NCBI GenBank assembly: GCA_016932035.1
Contig: JAFGDR010000040.1
Coordinates: 62,001-126,000 of the forward strand
From: Candidatus Cloacimonadota bacterium
Lineage (GTDB): Bacteria; Cloacimonadota; Cloacimonadia; JGIOTU-2
DNA: 64,000 nt
Direction of reading: 5' to 3'
Shown: positions 9,047 through 18,037 of the stretch, piece by piece
Position numbering within the stretch: position 1 is the first letter of the stretch
Layout of the letters: every line of letters begins with the position of its first letter
Notes under the pieces: generated by a model
Told to the model about the DNA's origin: nothing
The model's input: only the letters and a program-made list of their open reading frames with translations
Database searches by the model: none
Program-made: the position numbers and the translations under genes

Positions 9047-9553
9047 CTATCTTTTTTCTTTAACGGCCGCAGTTCGCTGGAAAACCGATTTGTTTCCCAT
9101 GCGTTCATTCGGCATGTGAAGTTTTGATGACTGGTGCCATTGACTGACCTTTGCTCTCTTCATTGTAAGCAGCATTTTGCTGTGATTTTCAACCTCGTTT
9201 TCATGAAGAAAAATCGTCATAACAACTGTTGTTAAGATTTTCTGGTTCAAGGGCACATTCTGTGTACGCGGCTGCACTGGTGAGATCGAAACGATCTTCT
9301 TTTTAACCCCCAACTCGTTCTCATCTTTTTCAACAGCTTTATCCCTTTTTCTAAGATGCTTGAGAAGATCGATGATCACCGCAACCAGCAGGAGACTTAA
9401 GAAGACAACCACCATACCTGCAAAAACGATATTTCCAGGTGTCGTTTGAGATGCTGTTTCTTCTTCAGTATTTTGAACCTCTGCAAAACAGATGGATGAA
9501 CTACACAGGAGAATCAAAGCAATAAGTATGAGTATCGAGGTTTTTATTTTCAT
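9047..9553 (-). CDS. mmdD: sodium-pump decarboxylase gamma subunit (OadG family)
   Basis: 168 residues. The ATG overlaps the mmdA stop (TAATG). Two hydrophobic stretches are visible, an N-terminal one resembling a signal peptide ending in CFAEVQ (about 1-25) and the OadG membrane helix (GNIVFAGMVVVFLSLLLVAV, about 40-60), then a charged tail with a LTMKRAK-x-SQWH motif near the C-terminus. OadG-type subunits anchor and stabilise the alpha-beta complex. The signal-like first segment is more than the single helix typical of OadG. Confidence 0.75.
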   Translation of the reverse strand: MKIKTSILILIALILLCSSSICFAEVQNTEEETASQTTPGNIVFAGMVVVFLSLLLVAVIIDLLKHLRKRDKAVEKDENELGVKKKIVSISPVQPRTQNVPLNQKILTTVVMTIFLHENEVENHSKMLLTMKRAKVSQWHQSSKLHMPNERMGNKSVFQRTAAVKEKR

Positions 9554-11103
9554 TATAAAGGAATATTTCCATGTTTTCTTGGAGGATTGGTATCCTTCTT
9601 TGAAGCGATCATTTCCATTGCCCGTATGAGTCTCTGCCTTGTTTCAGAGGGCTCAAAGATGTCATCAATATAACCTTTTGATGCAGCCTGGAATGGAGTA
9701 GCGAACTTTTTCCTGTATTCTTCTTCAATTTCTGCGAGATATTCATCTGGATTTTCAGAGCTATCAGCTTCTTTCCGAAAGATGATCTCAACTGCACCTT
9801 TCGGACCCATAACAGCGATCTCTGCTGAGGGCCATGCATACACAAGATCAGCACCAACATGCCTGCTGTTATATACGCAATATGCACCACCATACGCCTT
9901 TCGGATAATTACGGTGATACGAGGAACGGTTGCTTCAGCGATGGCGTAGAGGATCTTGGCACCTTCTTTTATGATGCCGCCATGCTCCTGGCTGATACCG
10001 GGCAAAAATCCTGGGACATCTTCGAGAAAGAGTAAGGGAATATTAAAGGCATCACAGAAGCGAATAAATCGAGCACCCTTTTTTGATGCATTGGTATCCA
10101 GACAACCGGCAAGATATTCCGGTTGGTTTGCAACAATACCGATAGAATGTCCATTAAGATGAGCAAATCCTACAACAATATTCGGGGCGAAATAGCGAGC
10201 CACTTCCAAGAATTTTCCATTATCAACGATACTTTTAATAATATTTACTACATCGTATGGCTTGGATGGATCATCCGGAACGATCGTATTAAGATTTTCA
10301 CAAATCCTGTCGATCGGGTCAGCACATGCAACAACGGGCGGATCCTCAAGATTGTTATTGGGGATATATTGAAGAAGGTTGCGGATGAGTGAATACGTTT
10401 CCTCTTCGGTTTCGGTAATAAATTGGGTAACACCGCTCTTTTGGGCGTGTACCATTGCACCGCCGAGTATTTCAGTTGTAACATCTTCATGTGTAACGGT
10501 TTTCACGACCTTTGGTCCTGTCACGAACATATAGCTGTTCTTTTTGTTCATGATAATGAAATCAGTGATCGCCGGAGAATACACAGCACCGCCTGCACAG
10601 GGTCCAACAATTGCTGAGATCTGCGGAACAACACCCGAAGCCATCACATTTCTATAAAAAATATCTGCATATCCTGCAAGCGAATCCACACCTTCCTGGA
10701 TTCGTGCCCCGCCTGAATCATTCAATCCAATAAGAGGAGCACCCATCTTCATCGCCATATCCATGATCTTACAGATCTTCTCGGATACTGTTTTTGAAAG
10801 AGAGCCACCAAAAATGGTGAAATCTTGAGCATAAACATACACAAGGCGACCATCGATCGTGCCGCATCCTGTTACAACACCATCGCTGAGATATTTCTGC
10901 TTTTCCATTTCGAAGTCGGTACAGCGATGGGTAACGAACATATCAAACTCTTCAAAACTATCCGGATCGACGAGTAGTTTTATTCTTTCGCGTGCAGTGA
11001 GTTTTCCTTTTTTATGCTGTGAGATGATCCGTCTTTCGCCACCTCCAAGCAATGCTTCTGCACGACCTGCCTTTAACTGTGCCAAACGTTTTTCTCTGTC
11101 CAT
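9553..11103 (-). CDS. mmdA: methylmalonyl-CoA decarboxylase alpha subunit (carboxyltransferase)
   Basis: 516 residues, the standard length of the acyl-CoA carboxyltransferase family. Both crotonase-like halves are present: N-terminal [23 protein letters not shown] and [12 protein letters not shown], and C-terminal [14 protein letters not shown] and [14 protein letters not shown] lies before the ATG. It moves the carboxyl group between methylmalonyl-CoA and biotin on MmdC. Downstream genes supply the gamma, biotin and beta subunits, so the membrane Na+ pump is likely. The same protein could also serve as the carboxyltransferase part of propionyl-CoA carboxylase; no biotin carboxylase is in the window. 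Confidence 0.92.
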   Translation of the reverse strand: MDREKRLAQLKAGRAEALLGGGERRIISQHKKGKLTARERIKLLVDPDSFEEFDMFVTHRCTDFEMEKQKYLSDGVVTGCGTIDGRLVYVYAQDFTIFGGSLSKTVSEKICKIMDMAMKMGAPLIGLNDSGGARIQEGVDSLAGYADIFYRNVMASGVVPQISAIVGPCAGGAVYSPAITDFIIMNKKNSYMFVTGPKVVKTVTHEDVTTEILGGAMVHAQKSGVTQFITETEEETYSLIRNLLQYIPNNNLEDPPVVACADPIDRICENLNTIVPDDPSKPYDVVNIIKSIVDNGKFLEVARYFAPNIVVGFAHLNGHSIGIVANQPEYLAGCLDTNASKKGARFIRFCDAFNIPLLFLEDVPGFLPGISQEHGGIIKEGAKILYAIAEATVPRITVIIRKAYGGAYCVYNSRHVGADLVYAWPSAEIAVMGPKGAVEIIFRKEADSSENPDEYLAEIEEEYRKKFATPFQAASKGYIDDIFEPSETRQRLIRAMEMIASKKDTNPPRKHGNIPL

Positions 11104-11118
11104 GTATCTCCTTGGCTC

Positions 11119-11517
11119 TTATGCTTCCATGCAAAGTTCCAGCAGAACTCCGCTGGTTGATTTTGGATGAACAAAAGCAATCTTTGAACCATGAGCACCA
11201 TCACGTGGTGTTGTATCGATCATACGAACGCCTTGCTTTTCATACTCATGCAATGCTTTTTCGATGTCATCAACGCTGACAGCGAGATGATGAATGCCGG
11301 GTCTATTCTTCTCGAGAAATTTTGCAATCGGGCTCTCGTCAGAGGTCGGCTGTAACAGTTCGATATGACTTTCACCAATCTGGATCATTGCCACTTCCAC
11401 TTTCTGTGACTCGACAATTTCTCTTCCAACTACCGAAAATCCGAGATCCTTATATGTTTCGATCGCTGCATCAAGATCGGGTACAGCGATACCGATATGA
11501 TTTATTTTTTCTATCAT
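11119..11517 (-). CDS. mce: methylmalonyl-CoA epimerase
   Basis: 132 residues of the glyoxalase/VOC fold, a full-length epimerase. The opening INHIGIAVPDLDAAIETY, the central HHLAVSVDDIEKAL and the end GVLLELCM are those of methylmalonyl-CoA epimerases; the metal-binding His/Gln/Glu residues are expected in HIGIAV, HHLAV and LLELC. It interconverts (R)- and (S)-methylmalonyl-CoA, joining the B12 mutase (not in this window) to the decarboxylase encoded 15 bases downstream. Confidence 0.88.
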   Translation of the reverse strand: MIEKINHIGIAVPDLDAAIETYKDLGFSVVGREIVESQKVEVAMIQIGESHIELLQPTSDESPIAKFLEKNRPGIHHLAVSVDDIEKALHEYEKQGVRMIDTTPRDGAHGSKIAFVHPKSTSGVLLELCMEA

Positions 11518-11520
11518 AAT

Positions 11521-12069
11521 TTATTTTCCTCTTTCCTTTAAATATTTATCTGCAAGAGATACTCCCACGGCAACCGCTTCCATGTTCATCTCAACATAAC
11601 GTTCCTTGACCCTATTCTTAATTGCTTCTTTCAATGAATTCATTTTTACAATACTGGTAATCCGGCACAAGTAAGCAAGAGAAATAATATTTGTTACGAT
11701 TGCTTTCTTGAATTTTTCGATTGCAATATCTGTAAAAGGCACACCGATCGATTTGCCTTCAATTGGATTAACTTTTATGGCTGAGGAATCATAGAAAAGG
11801 TATCCCGTACATTTCAGGTTCGGAAGGAATTTGTCGGCTGACTCTTGTGTCAGGCAAAGAAGAATATCCAGATCTACGGCACGAGGAAAAAAGATAATTT
11901 CATCACTGATGATAACATCTGCACGGCTTGATCCACCCCGGGATTCAGGTCCGTAACTTTGTGATTGCAAAACTTTTTTACCATCTTTGATCGCTGCCTC
12001 GGCAAGGATAATGCCAGCAAGGATCAATCCCTGTCCACCGCTTCCACTTAATCTAATTTCATGTTTCAC
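11521..12069 (-). CDS. korC: 2-oxoacid:ferredoxin oxidoreductase gamma subunit, copy 1
   Basis: 182 residues starting at GTG 12069 (AGGAG upstream). SGSGGQGLILAG is the family's N-terminal loop, followed by QSYGPESRGGSSRADV and the central domain of KorC/PorC proteins. It is the gamma subunit of a four-part complex with KorD, KorA and KorB encoded directly upstream. The most probable substrate is 2-oxoglutarate, giving succinyl-CoA, CO2 and reduced ferredoxin; branched-chain 2-oxoacids cannot be excluded from sequence. Confidence 0.88.
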   Translation of the reverse strand: MKHEIRLSGSGGQGLILAGIILAEAAIKDGKKVLQSQSYGPESRGGSSRADVIISDEIIFFPRAVDLDILLCLTQESADKFLPNLKCTGYLFYDSSAIKVNPIEGKSIGVPFTDIAIEKFKKAIVTNIISLAYLCRITSIVKMNSLKEAIKNRVKERYVEMNMEAVAVGVSLADKYLKERGK

Positions 12070-12077
12070 ATCTGCTC

Positions 12078-12965
12078 CTAAACTTCACACTCTTGAGATG
12101 TCGGTTTTGACGTCTTGCCGGATTCTTTAACCTGAATTGGTTTCGATACCCGATCCACCAATGCTTGATATTGATCGATGAACTCTGGTTTCTCGATATC
12201 ATAGAGAATGCCGCGAATGATCTTACCCTGCCGTTTATCTTCGGGGAGTTTATCGTACGCCTCCCTCATCAATGTGCCGTCACGCTGCATTTCAAGCATT
12301 TTGACTGGTGAGGAAGTATTATTCATCTTTCCATAAGAAACCGGACATTGTGATATGACCTCGACGACCGAACAACCCTTTTTCATTAATGCTTTCTCAA
12401 AGATGGTTCTCGTTTCTGTGGTATGATAGGCAGTACTTCGTGCAACAAAAGATGCTCCAGCACATTTCGCAAGTTCGCAGATATCAAAATTAGGTTCAAT
12501 GGATCCATAGGGTGCTGTGGTTGCGAATTTACCGATAGGTGTGGTCGGCGAGCACTGTCCGCCTGTCATGCCGTAAATATTATTATTGATCACAATGATC
12601 GTAAGATCGATATTTCTACGTGCAGCATGAATGAAATGATTTCCTCCAATCGCTGTCGCATCTCCATCACCTGTAATAACGATCACTTTCAATTCGGGCT
12701 TTGCCATTTTGATGCCTGTTGCAAAAGCGATCGCTCGTCCGTGGGTTGTATGAAGTGTATTGAAGTCAACATACACGGGCATTCTGCTCGAACACCCAAT
12801 ACCGGATACCATTGCGATATCATCTTTTTCAAGTCCCAAATTATAGATTGCACGGAGCAGGTCACCAAGAATGATGCCGTTACCACAGCCTGCGCACCAC
12901 ACATGGGGAAACTTCTTATCGTGCCTGAGATATTGATGAATTACTTTTTGCGGAATATTTCTCAT
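12078..12965 (-). CDS. korB: 2-oxoacid:ferredoxin oxidoreductase beta subunit (TPP-binding), copy 1
   Basis: 295 residues. HVWCAGCGNGI near the N-terminus, VSGIGCSSRMP, and the thiamine diphosphate motif from GDGD to NNNIYGMTGGQ are all intact. KorB holds TPP and in some members a [4Fe-4S] cluster. The ATG overlaps the end of korA by 4 bases (ATGA), so the two are translationally coupled. Confidence 0.92.
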   Translation of the reverse strand: MRNIPQKVIHQYLRHDKKFPHVWCAGCGNGIILGDLLRAIYNLGLEKDDIAMVSGIGCSSRMPVYVDFNTLHTTHGRAIAFATGIKMAKPELKVIVITGDGDATAIGGNHFIHAARRNIDLTIIVINNNIYGMTGGQCSPTTPIGKFATTAPYGSIEPNFDICELAKCAGASFVARSTAYHTTETRTIFEKALMKKGCSVVEVISQCPVSYGKMNNTSSPVKMLEMQRDGTLMREAYDKLPEDKRQGKIIRGILYDIEKPEFIDQYQALVDRVSKPIQVKESGKTSKPTSQECEV

Positions 12966-14116
12966 GCGACCTCCGCAATCTTTTGTAGGATTTCTTCTGG
13001 TGTGATGACCAGTCCGTTATATTTCTGAATGCGGTAAAAACGGTTATGCTGACCGTATTTCGTAACTCGTTTCACTTCATTGATGAGCTGTCCCTGGTTC
13101 ATCTCCGCAATGATGACAGCTTTTGTCGACTCGAGCATATCTTCGACATCCTGATCCGGGAAAGGCCAGATAGTCAATGGACGGATGAGTCCAACCTTTA
13201 TCCCCTTTTTTCGTGCCTGAAGAATAGCTTCTTTGGCTGAACGAGCAACAACACCAGCAGCAAAGATCGCAATCTCGGCATCTTCCATGTAGAAGGGCTC
13301 TATCTGTATGAGGTCATCCAAATTGTCTGTGATCTTCTTAAGAAGACGATCCATCATATCTTTAGCTTCATCGTGTCTATTGGTCGGGAAACCGCTTTCA
13401 TCATGTGTCAGTCCTGTAATATGGAATCGGTATCCTTCACCAAAACTGGCAACAGGTGAAATGTACTTCGGGTTATTTTTATAATGCTTATACCATTCAG
13501 GAGGAACATTCGGTTTTATCCTTCGTATGATCTTCAGCTTATCTTTTGCAGGAAGTACAACCGATTCTCTCATGTGAGCAAGCACCTCATCCATAAGAAG
13601 AATGACCGGTGTACGATATTTTTCTGCAAGATTGAATGCTCTGATCGTCAATTCATAACATTCTAAAATCGAGTCGGGATAGAGTGCGATCACTGGATGA
13701 TCACCGTGCGTTCCCCAGCGTGCCTGCATGATATCACCCTGCGCTGGACTCGTGGGTAAACCTGTGCTTGGACCACCACGCTGCACATCGACGATCACAC
13801 AGGGTATCTCTGCTTCCATACCAAAACCGATATTTTCCTGCATCAAAGAGAAACCAGGACCGCTGGTTGCTGTCATTGCTTTCAAACCGGCAATGCTTGC
13901 ACCGAGAACCGATGCGATACTGCCAATCTCATCTTCCATTTGAATAAATTTATCTCCTCTTTTGGGGAGTTCTTCTGATAAAATTTCTGCTATTTCCGTT
14001 GAAGGAGTAATGGGGTAACCTCCAAAGAATTGCACACCTGCATCGAGTGCGCCAAGTGCCACAGCTGCATTCCCCTGGAGTAATATTGGCTTTCCTGCAT
14101 GCCTATCTGTTGACAT
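12962..14116 (-). CDS. korA: 2-oxoacid:ferredoxin oxidoreductase alpha subunit, copy 1
   Basis: 384 residues from the ATG at 14116, preceded by AAAGGAGAAAG; an in-frame start at 14143 lacks a site. GGYPITPSTEIAE, MEDEIGSI, ATSGPGFSLMQEN and QRGGPSTGLPT are the hallmark motifs of KorA. The C-terminal part (from about residue 255) is the pyruvate:ferredoxin oxidoreductase domain II. It overlaps the ferredoxin gene korD by 14 bases. A paralogue with the same motifs lies at 39668-40825. Confidence 0.92.
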   Translation of the reverse strand: MSTDRHAGKPILLQGNAAVALGALDAGVQFFGGYPITPSTEIAEILSEELPKRGDKFIQMEDEIGSIASVLGASIAGLKAMTATSGPGFSLMQENIGFGMEAEIPCVIVDVQRGGPSTGLPTSPAQGDIMQARWGTHGDHPVIALYPDSILECYELTIRAFNLAEKYRTPVILLMDEVLAHMRESVVLPAKDKLKIIRRIKPNVPPEWYKHYKNNPKYISPVASFGEGYRFHITGLTHDESGFPTNRHDEAKDMMDRLLKKITDNLDDLIQIEPFYMEDAEIAIFAAGVVARSAKEAILQARKKGIKVGLIRPLTIWPFPDQDVEDMLESTKAVIIAEMNQGQLINEVKRVTKYGQHNRFYRIQKYNGLVITPEEILQKIAEVA

Positions 14117-14432
14117 TCTTTCTCCTTTCGCTCTTGGCAGCACCAGTTATTGCATAATCAGGACACAGCATATCACAGCGTTCACAGTGTACACACTTAT
14201 CGGGATTTTTTACATACGGTGCGCCATCGTCTCTAAGACCTAATGTTCCAGTAGGACAAAAGGCAACGCAGATGCCGCATTTTTTACACCATTCATAGTA
14301 AATATGCACCGGCGTCTCTCGATAATCGCCGGCATCATCTACCATCGAATCTTTAACTTTCACCTTTTCAATAGTGTCAGCTTCCTGAACAGATTCTTTA
14401 ACAAATTTACCTTGAGAATTCTTTTTTACCAT
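14103..14432 (-). CDS. korD: ferredoxin-type delta subunit of 2-oxoacid oxidoreductase, copy 1
   Basis: 109 residues from the ATG at 14432. Two [4Fe-4S] motifs are complete: CKKCGICVAFCP and CVHCERCDMLCP. The N-terminal 40 residues are charged and rich in Lys/Glu/Val, longer than in copy 2 (86 residues in all). The start is uncertain: AGGAG lies 19 bases before the ATG and immediately before two in-frame TTG codons (14450, 14447). It begins the korDABC-mce-mmdADCB operon. Confidence 0.85.
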   Translation of the reverse strand: MVKKNSQGKFVKESVQEADTIEKVKVKDSMVDDAGDYRETPVHIYYEWCKKCGICVAFCPTGTLGLRDDGAPYVKNPDKCVHCERCDMLCPDYAITGAAKSERRKNVNR

Positions 14433-14619
14433 AATGACTTGTTGCAACAAACTCCTATGAGCTTGTCAAATATTAGTACCTTTTTTTATTTACCTTATTT
14501 TTTCATATTTTCTCTATAATTAAAATTGAGGATATAGTATAATAATTCTAAATTAGTTGACAAATAATTCCCTGTTTTTTGCTTTCAAAAAACCTAATCA
14601 AATATTGAAAGGAGTAGGT

Positions 14620-15918
14620 ATGAAAAAAGGACTCTTAGTTCTTGCAATGATAACAATATTCGCAGTATCATCACTTATTGCGAATGGATTAAGCTTAAAC
14701 AGCCTTGGTCCGAGGGCATTAGGAATGGGTGGTGCAATGGTCGGTCTGGCAGATGACCCCACCGCTATCTACTGGAATCCTGCAGGTCTTGCAGGTCAAA
14801 ATTCCTCTCTCCTTATATTCGGAACTGATGTGATACCTTATGCTTCATATAAAAATGCAACATACGGTATTGATGCAAAAGCAAAAGTAAACAATTATAT
14901 TAGCCCAAATCTATTCTTCAATTACAATCTTGGTAAATTAGCATTAGGGCTAGGTGCCTATGTTCCCGCAGGTCTTGGTACTGAATGGGATGGAAAAGAC
15001 TTAGTAGTTTTTAATGGTCCTAATCCAATACCAGTTGTAATACCAGGTGACACCATTTATGTGGACAATCCCTATGCTGGGAAAGCATTTAAATGGAAAA
15101 GCAAAATTGCAGTTTTTGATTTCAGTCCAAACCTTGCATATAAAATCAGTGACATGATATCTGTTGGTGCTGGCTTAAATGCTTATTACGGAATGATGGA
15201 GCTAGAAAGAGCTGAAGATTTAGTCAACCTTCTTGCACAATTCGGATTAGATCATGATGGATTGCTTGATACTCAAGTAGATTATAAAATCAACGGATGG
15301 GGTTTTGGTGGTTTAGCTGGAATCAAAATTTGCCCAATGGATAATTTAAGTATTGGATTTACGTATAAAACACCCGTTAACGTTAATTTCAGCGGTGATG
15401 GACATATTGGCGAAAATGCTATAACTGTGGATAAATTAGAGATTGAATGGCCAATGTGGCTTGGGGGAGGAATTTCATTCAATATTACAGATAAGTGGCT
15501 TATTTCTTTCGATGCACAATATTCAAACTGGAAATCACTTAAAGAATTATATGCTAATATCAAATTACCTGATGGTTCAACAAAAGTTGATACAATGTAT
15601 TTAGATTGGAAAGATGCAACTCAAATACGTGTCGGTACAGAATATATGCTTAATGAACAACTAACTATTAGGGCGGGTTACTACTATGATCCAGCTCCTG
15701 CTCCAGATGAAACACTCAACATTCTCTTCCCATCATCAACTAATAATGTAATTACTGGTGGTTTAGGTTATGTAATAAACAAATTTAAAGTAGATTTTGG
15801 TATTGAATATCTTATGGGAAAAGAACGTGATGTTGCTCAGGCAGAACATAATATGCCAGGTATACATAAACTAGATGTTCTAGCATTTAGTCTTGGTGTT
15901 TGCATAGGTTTAATGTAA
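14620..15918 (+). CDS. FadL/TodX (OMPP1) family outer-membrane transport protein
   Basis: 432 residues from the ATG at 14620 (GGAGTAGGT site). Signal peptide to about residue 22, then the family's opening, LNSLGPRALGMGGAMVGLADDPTAIYWNPAGLA. The rest alternates short strands rich in aromatic and Gly residues, as expected for a 14-strand barrel. FadL proteins import long-chain fatty acids and other hydrophobic compounds. The gene diverges from the kor/mmd operon. Ligand unknown. A good terminator follows. Confidence 0.85.
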   Translation: MKKGLLVLAMITIFAVSSLIANGLSLNSLGPRALGMGGAMVGLADDPTAIYWNPAGLAGQNSSLLIFGTDVIPYASYKNATYGIDAKAKVNNYISPNLFFNYNLGKLALGLGAYVPAGLGTEWDGKDLVVFNGPNPIPVVIPGDTIYVDNPYAGKAFKWKSKIAVFDFSPNLAYKISDMISVGAGLNAYYGMMELERAEDLVNLLAQFGLDHDGLLDTQVDYKINGWGFGGLAGIKICPMDNLSIGFTYKTPVNVNFSGDGHIGENAITVDKLEIEWPMWLGGGISFNITDKWLISFDAQYSNWKSLKELYANIKLPDGSTKVDTMYLDWKDATQIRVGTEYMLNEQLTIRAGYYYDPAPAPDETLNILFPSSTNNVITGGLGYVINKFKVDFGIEYLMGKERDVAQAEHNMPGIHKLDVLAFSLGVCIGLM

Positions 15919-15936
15919 ATTCACTTATATTTCTTT

Positions 15937-15970
15937 CGGCTCGTGTAATTGTTGCTCGAGCCGTTTTTTT
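15937..15970 (+). terminator. rho-independent terminator after the FadL-like gene
   Basis: CGGCTCG (15937-15943) pairs with CGAGCCG (15957-15963), followed by seven T. Confidence 0.85.
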
Positions 15971-15972
15971 AT

Positions 15973-16009
15973 TTGACAAAATTCTCTTAGTAAACCTGTT
16001 TGGTATAAA
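15973..16009 (+). promoter_or_regulatory. putative promoter of the RDD gene
   Basis: TTGACA at 15973-15978 and TATAAA at 16004-16009 are separated by 25 bases, not the usual 17. The box lies immediately after a terminator and about 65 bases before the next ATG, where a promoter is needed. The same spacing recurs at 30411-30447. Confidence 0.35.
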
Positions 16010-16072
16010 ATAAATCGGGACAGATTGAGATCATATTCATAGGAATTTTGATTGGGGTTTCCCGGAGTGAAG

Positions 16073-16489
16073 ATGAGTCCAACAAAGTATGCAAGCATAT
16101 TTCGACGGGCAGCAGCACTAGTCCTCGACCTGCCCTTTATTATCATTCTATACTATTTTTGCGACTCAGTTTGTATTTTCCTGCGCGATGCATGGGGAAC
16201 GCTGTTTGGCACCAACATCAGTATGTATATCATCTTCATCGTTGTATATTTCTGCGCTTTTGAATGTTCATCTCTTAAAGGGACTATTGGTAAGATGCTT
16301 ATTGGCATCCAGGTTTGTAAACAAAATCCAAATAAAAAAATATCCTTTGCAACCGCTCTTCTACGATTTTTCATAAAAGTTCTATCCCTTCCGATACTTC
16401 CTATTGTAGTACTTCTGATTATCATTACAAAAAAACATCAGGGATTACATGACCTTATTGCAGAAACGGTTGTGATCAATGAACAATAA
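16073..16489 (+). CDS. RDD-family membrane protein
   Basis: 138 residues from the ATG at 16073, with GGAG six bases upstream; the TTG at 16052 has none. The RDD layout is visible: an N-terminal FRRAAALVLDLPFI (Arg then Asp in the first helix), a second helix, then GTIGKMLIGIQV and, before the end, HQGLHDLIAETVVI. Three or four membrane segments. The family is of uncertain function; some members have been linked to ion exchange or stress. It is convergent with malic enzyme across a shared hairpin. Confidence 0.8.
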   Translation: MSPTKYASIFRRAAALVLDLPFIIILYYFCDSVCIFLRDAWGTLFGTNISMYIIFIVVYFCAFECSSLKGTIGKMLIGIQVCKQNPNKKISFATALLRFFIKVLSLPILPIVVLLIIITKKHQGLHDLIAETVVINEQ

Positions 16490-16490
16490 A

Positions 16491-16524
16491 TAATACGGCT
16501 CAAGAATTCTCTTAAGCCGTATTA
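16491..16524. terminator. bidirectional terminator hairpin between convergent genes
   Basis: TAATACGGCT (16491-16500) is perfectly complementary to AGCCGTATTA (16515-16524). It begins right after the RDD stop and 24 bases from the end of the malic enzyme gene, and its A/T-rich arms can serve both directions. Confidence 0.7.
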
Positions 16525-16547
16525 TGTTATATATAGGAAATTACGAG

Positions 16548-18002
16548 TTATTGAACCTGCCCGACTGCCCAGTCCAAGGCATCTTGAAGCATTTGCTGTT
16601 CCGGTGAACTAATATAGCCATTCTCGGTGAGTGATGTTGTCAGATTACGTGCATATTCAATATCCCTTTTTGCAATATTGAATGCTTCTTCACGAGTCAA
16701 TGTGATTCTGGCAACACCGTCTATGATCGCCTGCATTGCGACATCAGCAGCTTCTTCCGGGAATACATTCGCTTCGTCCATTGTCGGCACAATATTATTA
16801 GGATCTATACCACGTTTTTCTGCATAATTCGCAAGTGAATATGCGGCAGCAATAGCCATCTCATCCGTAACTTTTTTTGCACGGACCATGAGTGCTCCTT
16901 TGAGGATACCCGGGAATCCAAGTGAGTTATTGACCTGGTTCGGGAAATCACCCCGTCCGGTAGCAACGATGAATGCGCCAGCTTCTTTTGCTGCATACGG
17001 ATAGATCTCAGGCACCGGATTTGCACAGGTAAACACAATAGATTTGTCTGCCATTGAGCTGATCCATTCTGGTTTTACCGTATCTGGTCCCGGTTTTGAA
17101 AGTGCGATCAGTACGTCTGCACCTTTGCATGCCTCTGCAAAATCATTGATCCTGTTTGGATTTGTTTTTTCGCAGAGCTCCCATTTTCGATAGAAACGCG
17201 TATCAGCCTTGATATCCTCTCTTCCTGCATGCAATCCGCCCTTTGAATCAAACATGATTAACTTTTTAGGGTCACCACCGGCAGCAATAATGATTCTAGC
17301 AATGGTTGTATTGGATGCGCCTGCCCCAAGCATCGTGATACGAACATCGGAAAGTTCTTTCCCTGCAAGTTTCAGTGCATTGATAAGACCGGCAAGTGTC
17401 ACACATGCAGTGCCCTGTGCATCATCGTGCCAGACCGGGATATCACACTCTTCTCGAAGTGTATCCAGAACTTTATAACAATTGGGCTGTGAAATATCTT
17501 CGAGATTGATTGCACCAAAACTCGGTTGGCACATCTTCACAAAATCGATGATCTTGTCAGGATCGTGCTCGCCTTTGTCATTATAACTGTCTACACACAA
17601 TGCAACAGCATCAACACCTCCCAGATATTTCATAAGAAATGCCTTTCCTTCCATCACTCCGAGTCCTCCCGGAGGAGTACAATCGCCATCACCAAGCACA
17701 CGCGTGGAATCACTGACAACTGCGACGAGATTACCCCTATTCGATAGTTCAAAAGACGCGTCATTATCATCGCGAATTGTCGTTGAGATCTTCGATACAC
17801 CAGGGGTATACCAAACATTGAACCAGTTAAAACCAAAAACCGCTGCTTTTGGCACGGTCTGGATCTTTCCATTGTAAAAGCGGTGTGAGAGTTCAGCGAG
17901 TTTTTTCAGGAAAAATGTTTTAGCTTTAGCTTTCTGTTCTTCGGTGAAGTCGTCTGGAAAGACTTCATCCAGATTTTTCAGTGAGAATTCGACTTTTTTC
18001 AT
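16548..18002 (-). CDS. malic enzyme (malate dehydrogenase, decarboxylating)
   Basis: 484 residues. The malic enzyme N-terminal domain shows WYTPGVSKIS, DSTRVLGDGD and the metal/substrate segment VWHDDAQGTACV; the NAD(P)-binding domain follows with MLGAGASNT and ACANPVPEIYP (seen as TCANPVPE). It converts malate to pyruvate and CO2 with NAD(P)+. Cofactor preference is not evident by eye. It would carry carbon from the fumarase product (35-39 kb operon) to pyruvate. Encoded downstream of an efflux adaptor on the same strand, 35 bases apart. Confidence 0.88.
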   Translation of the reverse strand: MKKVEFSLKNLDEVFPDDFTEEQKAKAKTFFLKKLAELSHRFYNGKIQTVPKAAVFGFNWFNVWYTPGVSKISTTIRDDNDASFELSNRGNLVAVVSDSTRVLGDGDCTPPGGLGVMEGKAFLMKYLGGVDAVALCVDSYNDKGEHDPDKIIDFVKMCQPSFGAINLEDISQPNCYKVLDTLREECDIPVWHDDAQGTACVTLAGLINALKLAGKELSDVRITMLGAGASNTTIARIIIAAGGDPKKLIMFDSKGGLHAGREDIKADTRFYRKWELCEKTNPNRINDFAEACKGADVLIALSKPGPDTVKPEWISSMADKSIVFTCANPVPEIYPYAAKEAGAFIVATGRGDFPNQVNNSLGFPGILKGALMVRAKKVTDEMAIAAAYSLANYAEKRGIDPNNIVPTMDEANVFPEEAADVAMQAIIDGVARITLTREEAFNIAKRDIEYARNLTTSLTENGYISSPEQQMLQDALDWAVGQVQ

Positions 18003-18037
18003 CAGTTGTGTTCCTCCACATCCATATTTATAAATTA

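Noticed and set aside
9047-9180. Possible frameshift in the C-terminal part of the gamma-subunit gene
   Set aside because: Another frame gives an open segment, but the annotated frame keeps an LTMKRAK-SQWH end resembling gamma/delta subunits of related decarboxylases, so the gene was taken as intact.
14450-14557. TTGACA sequences at 14464 (minus) and 14557 (plus) as promoters of korD and the FadL-like gene
   Set aside because: The minus copy is only about 20 bases before the ribosome site, too close for a -35 box. The plus copy has no convincing downstream box at 17 or 25 bases.
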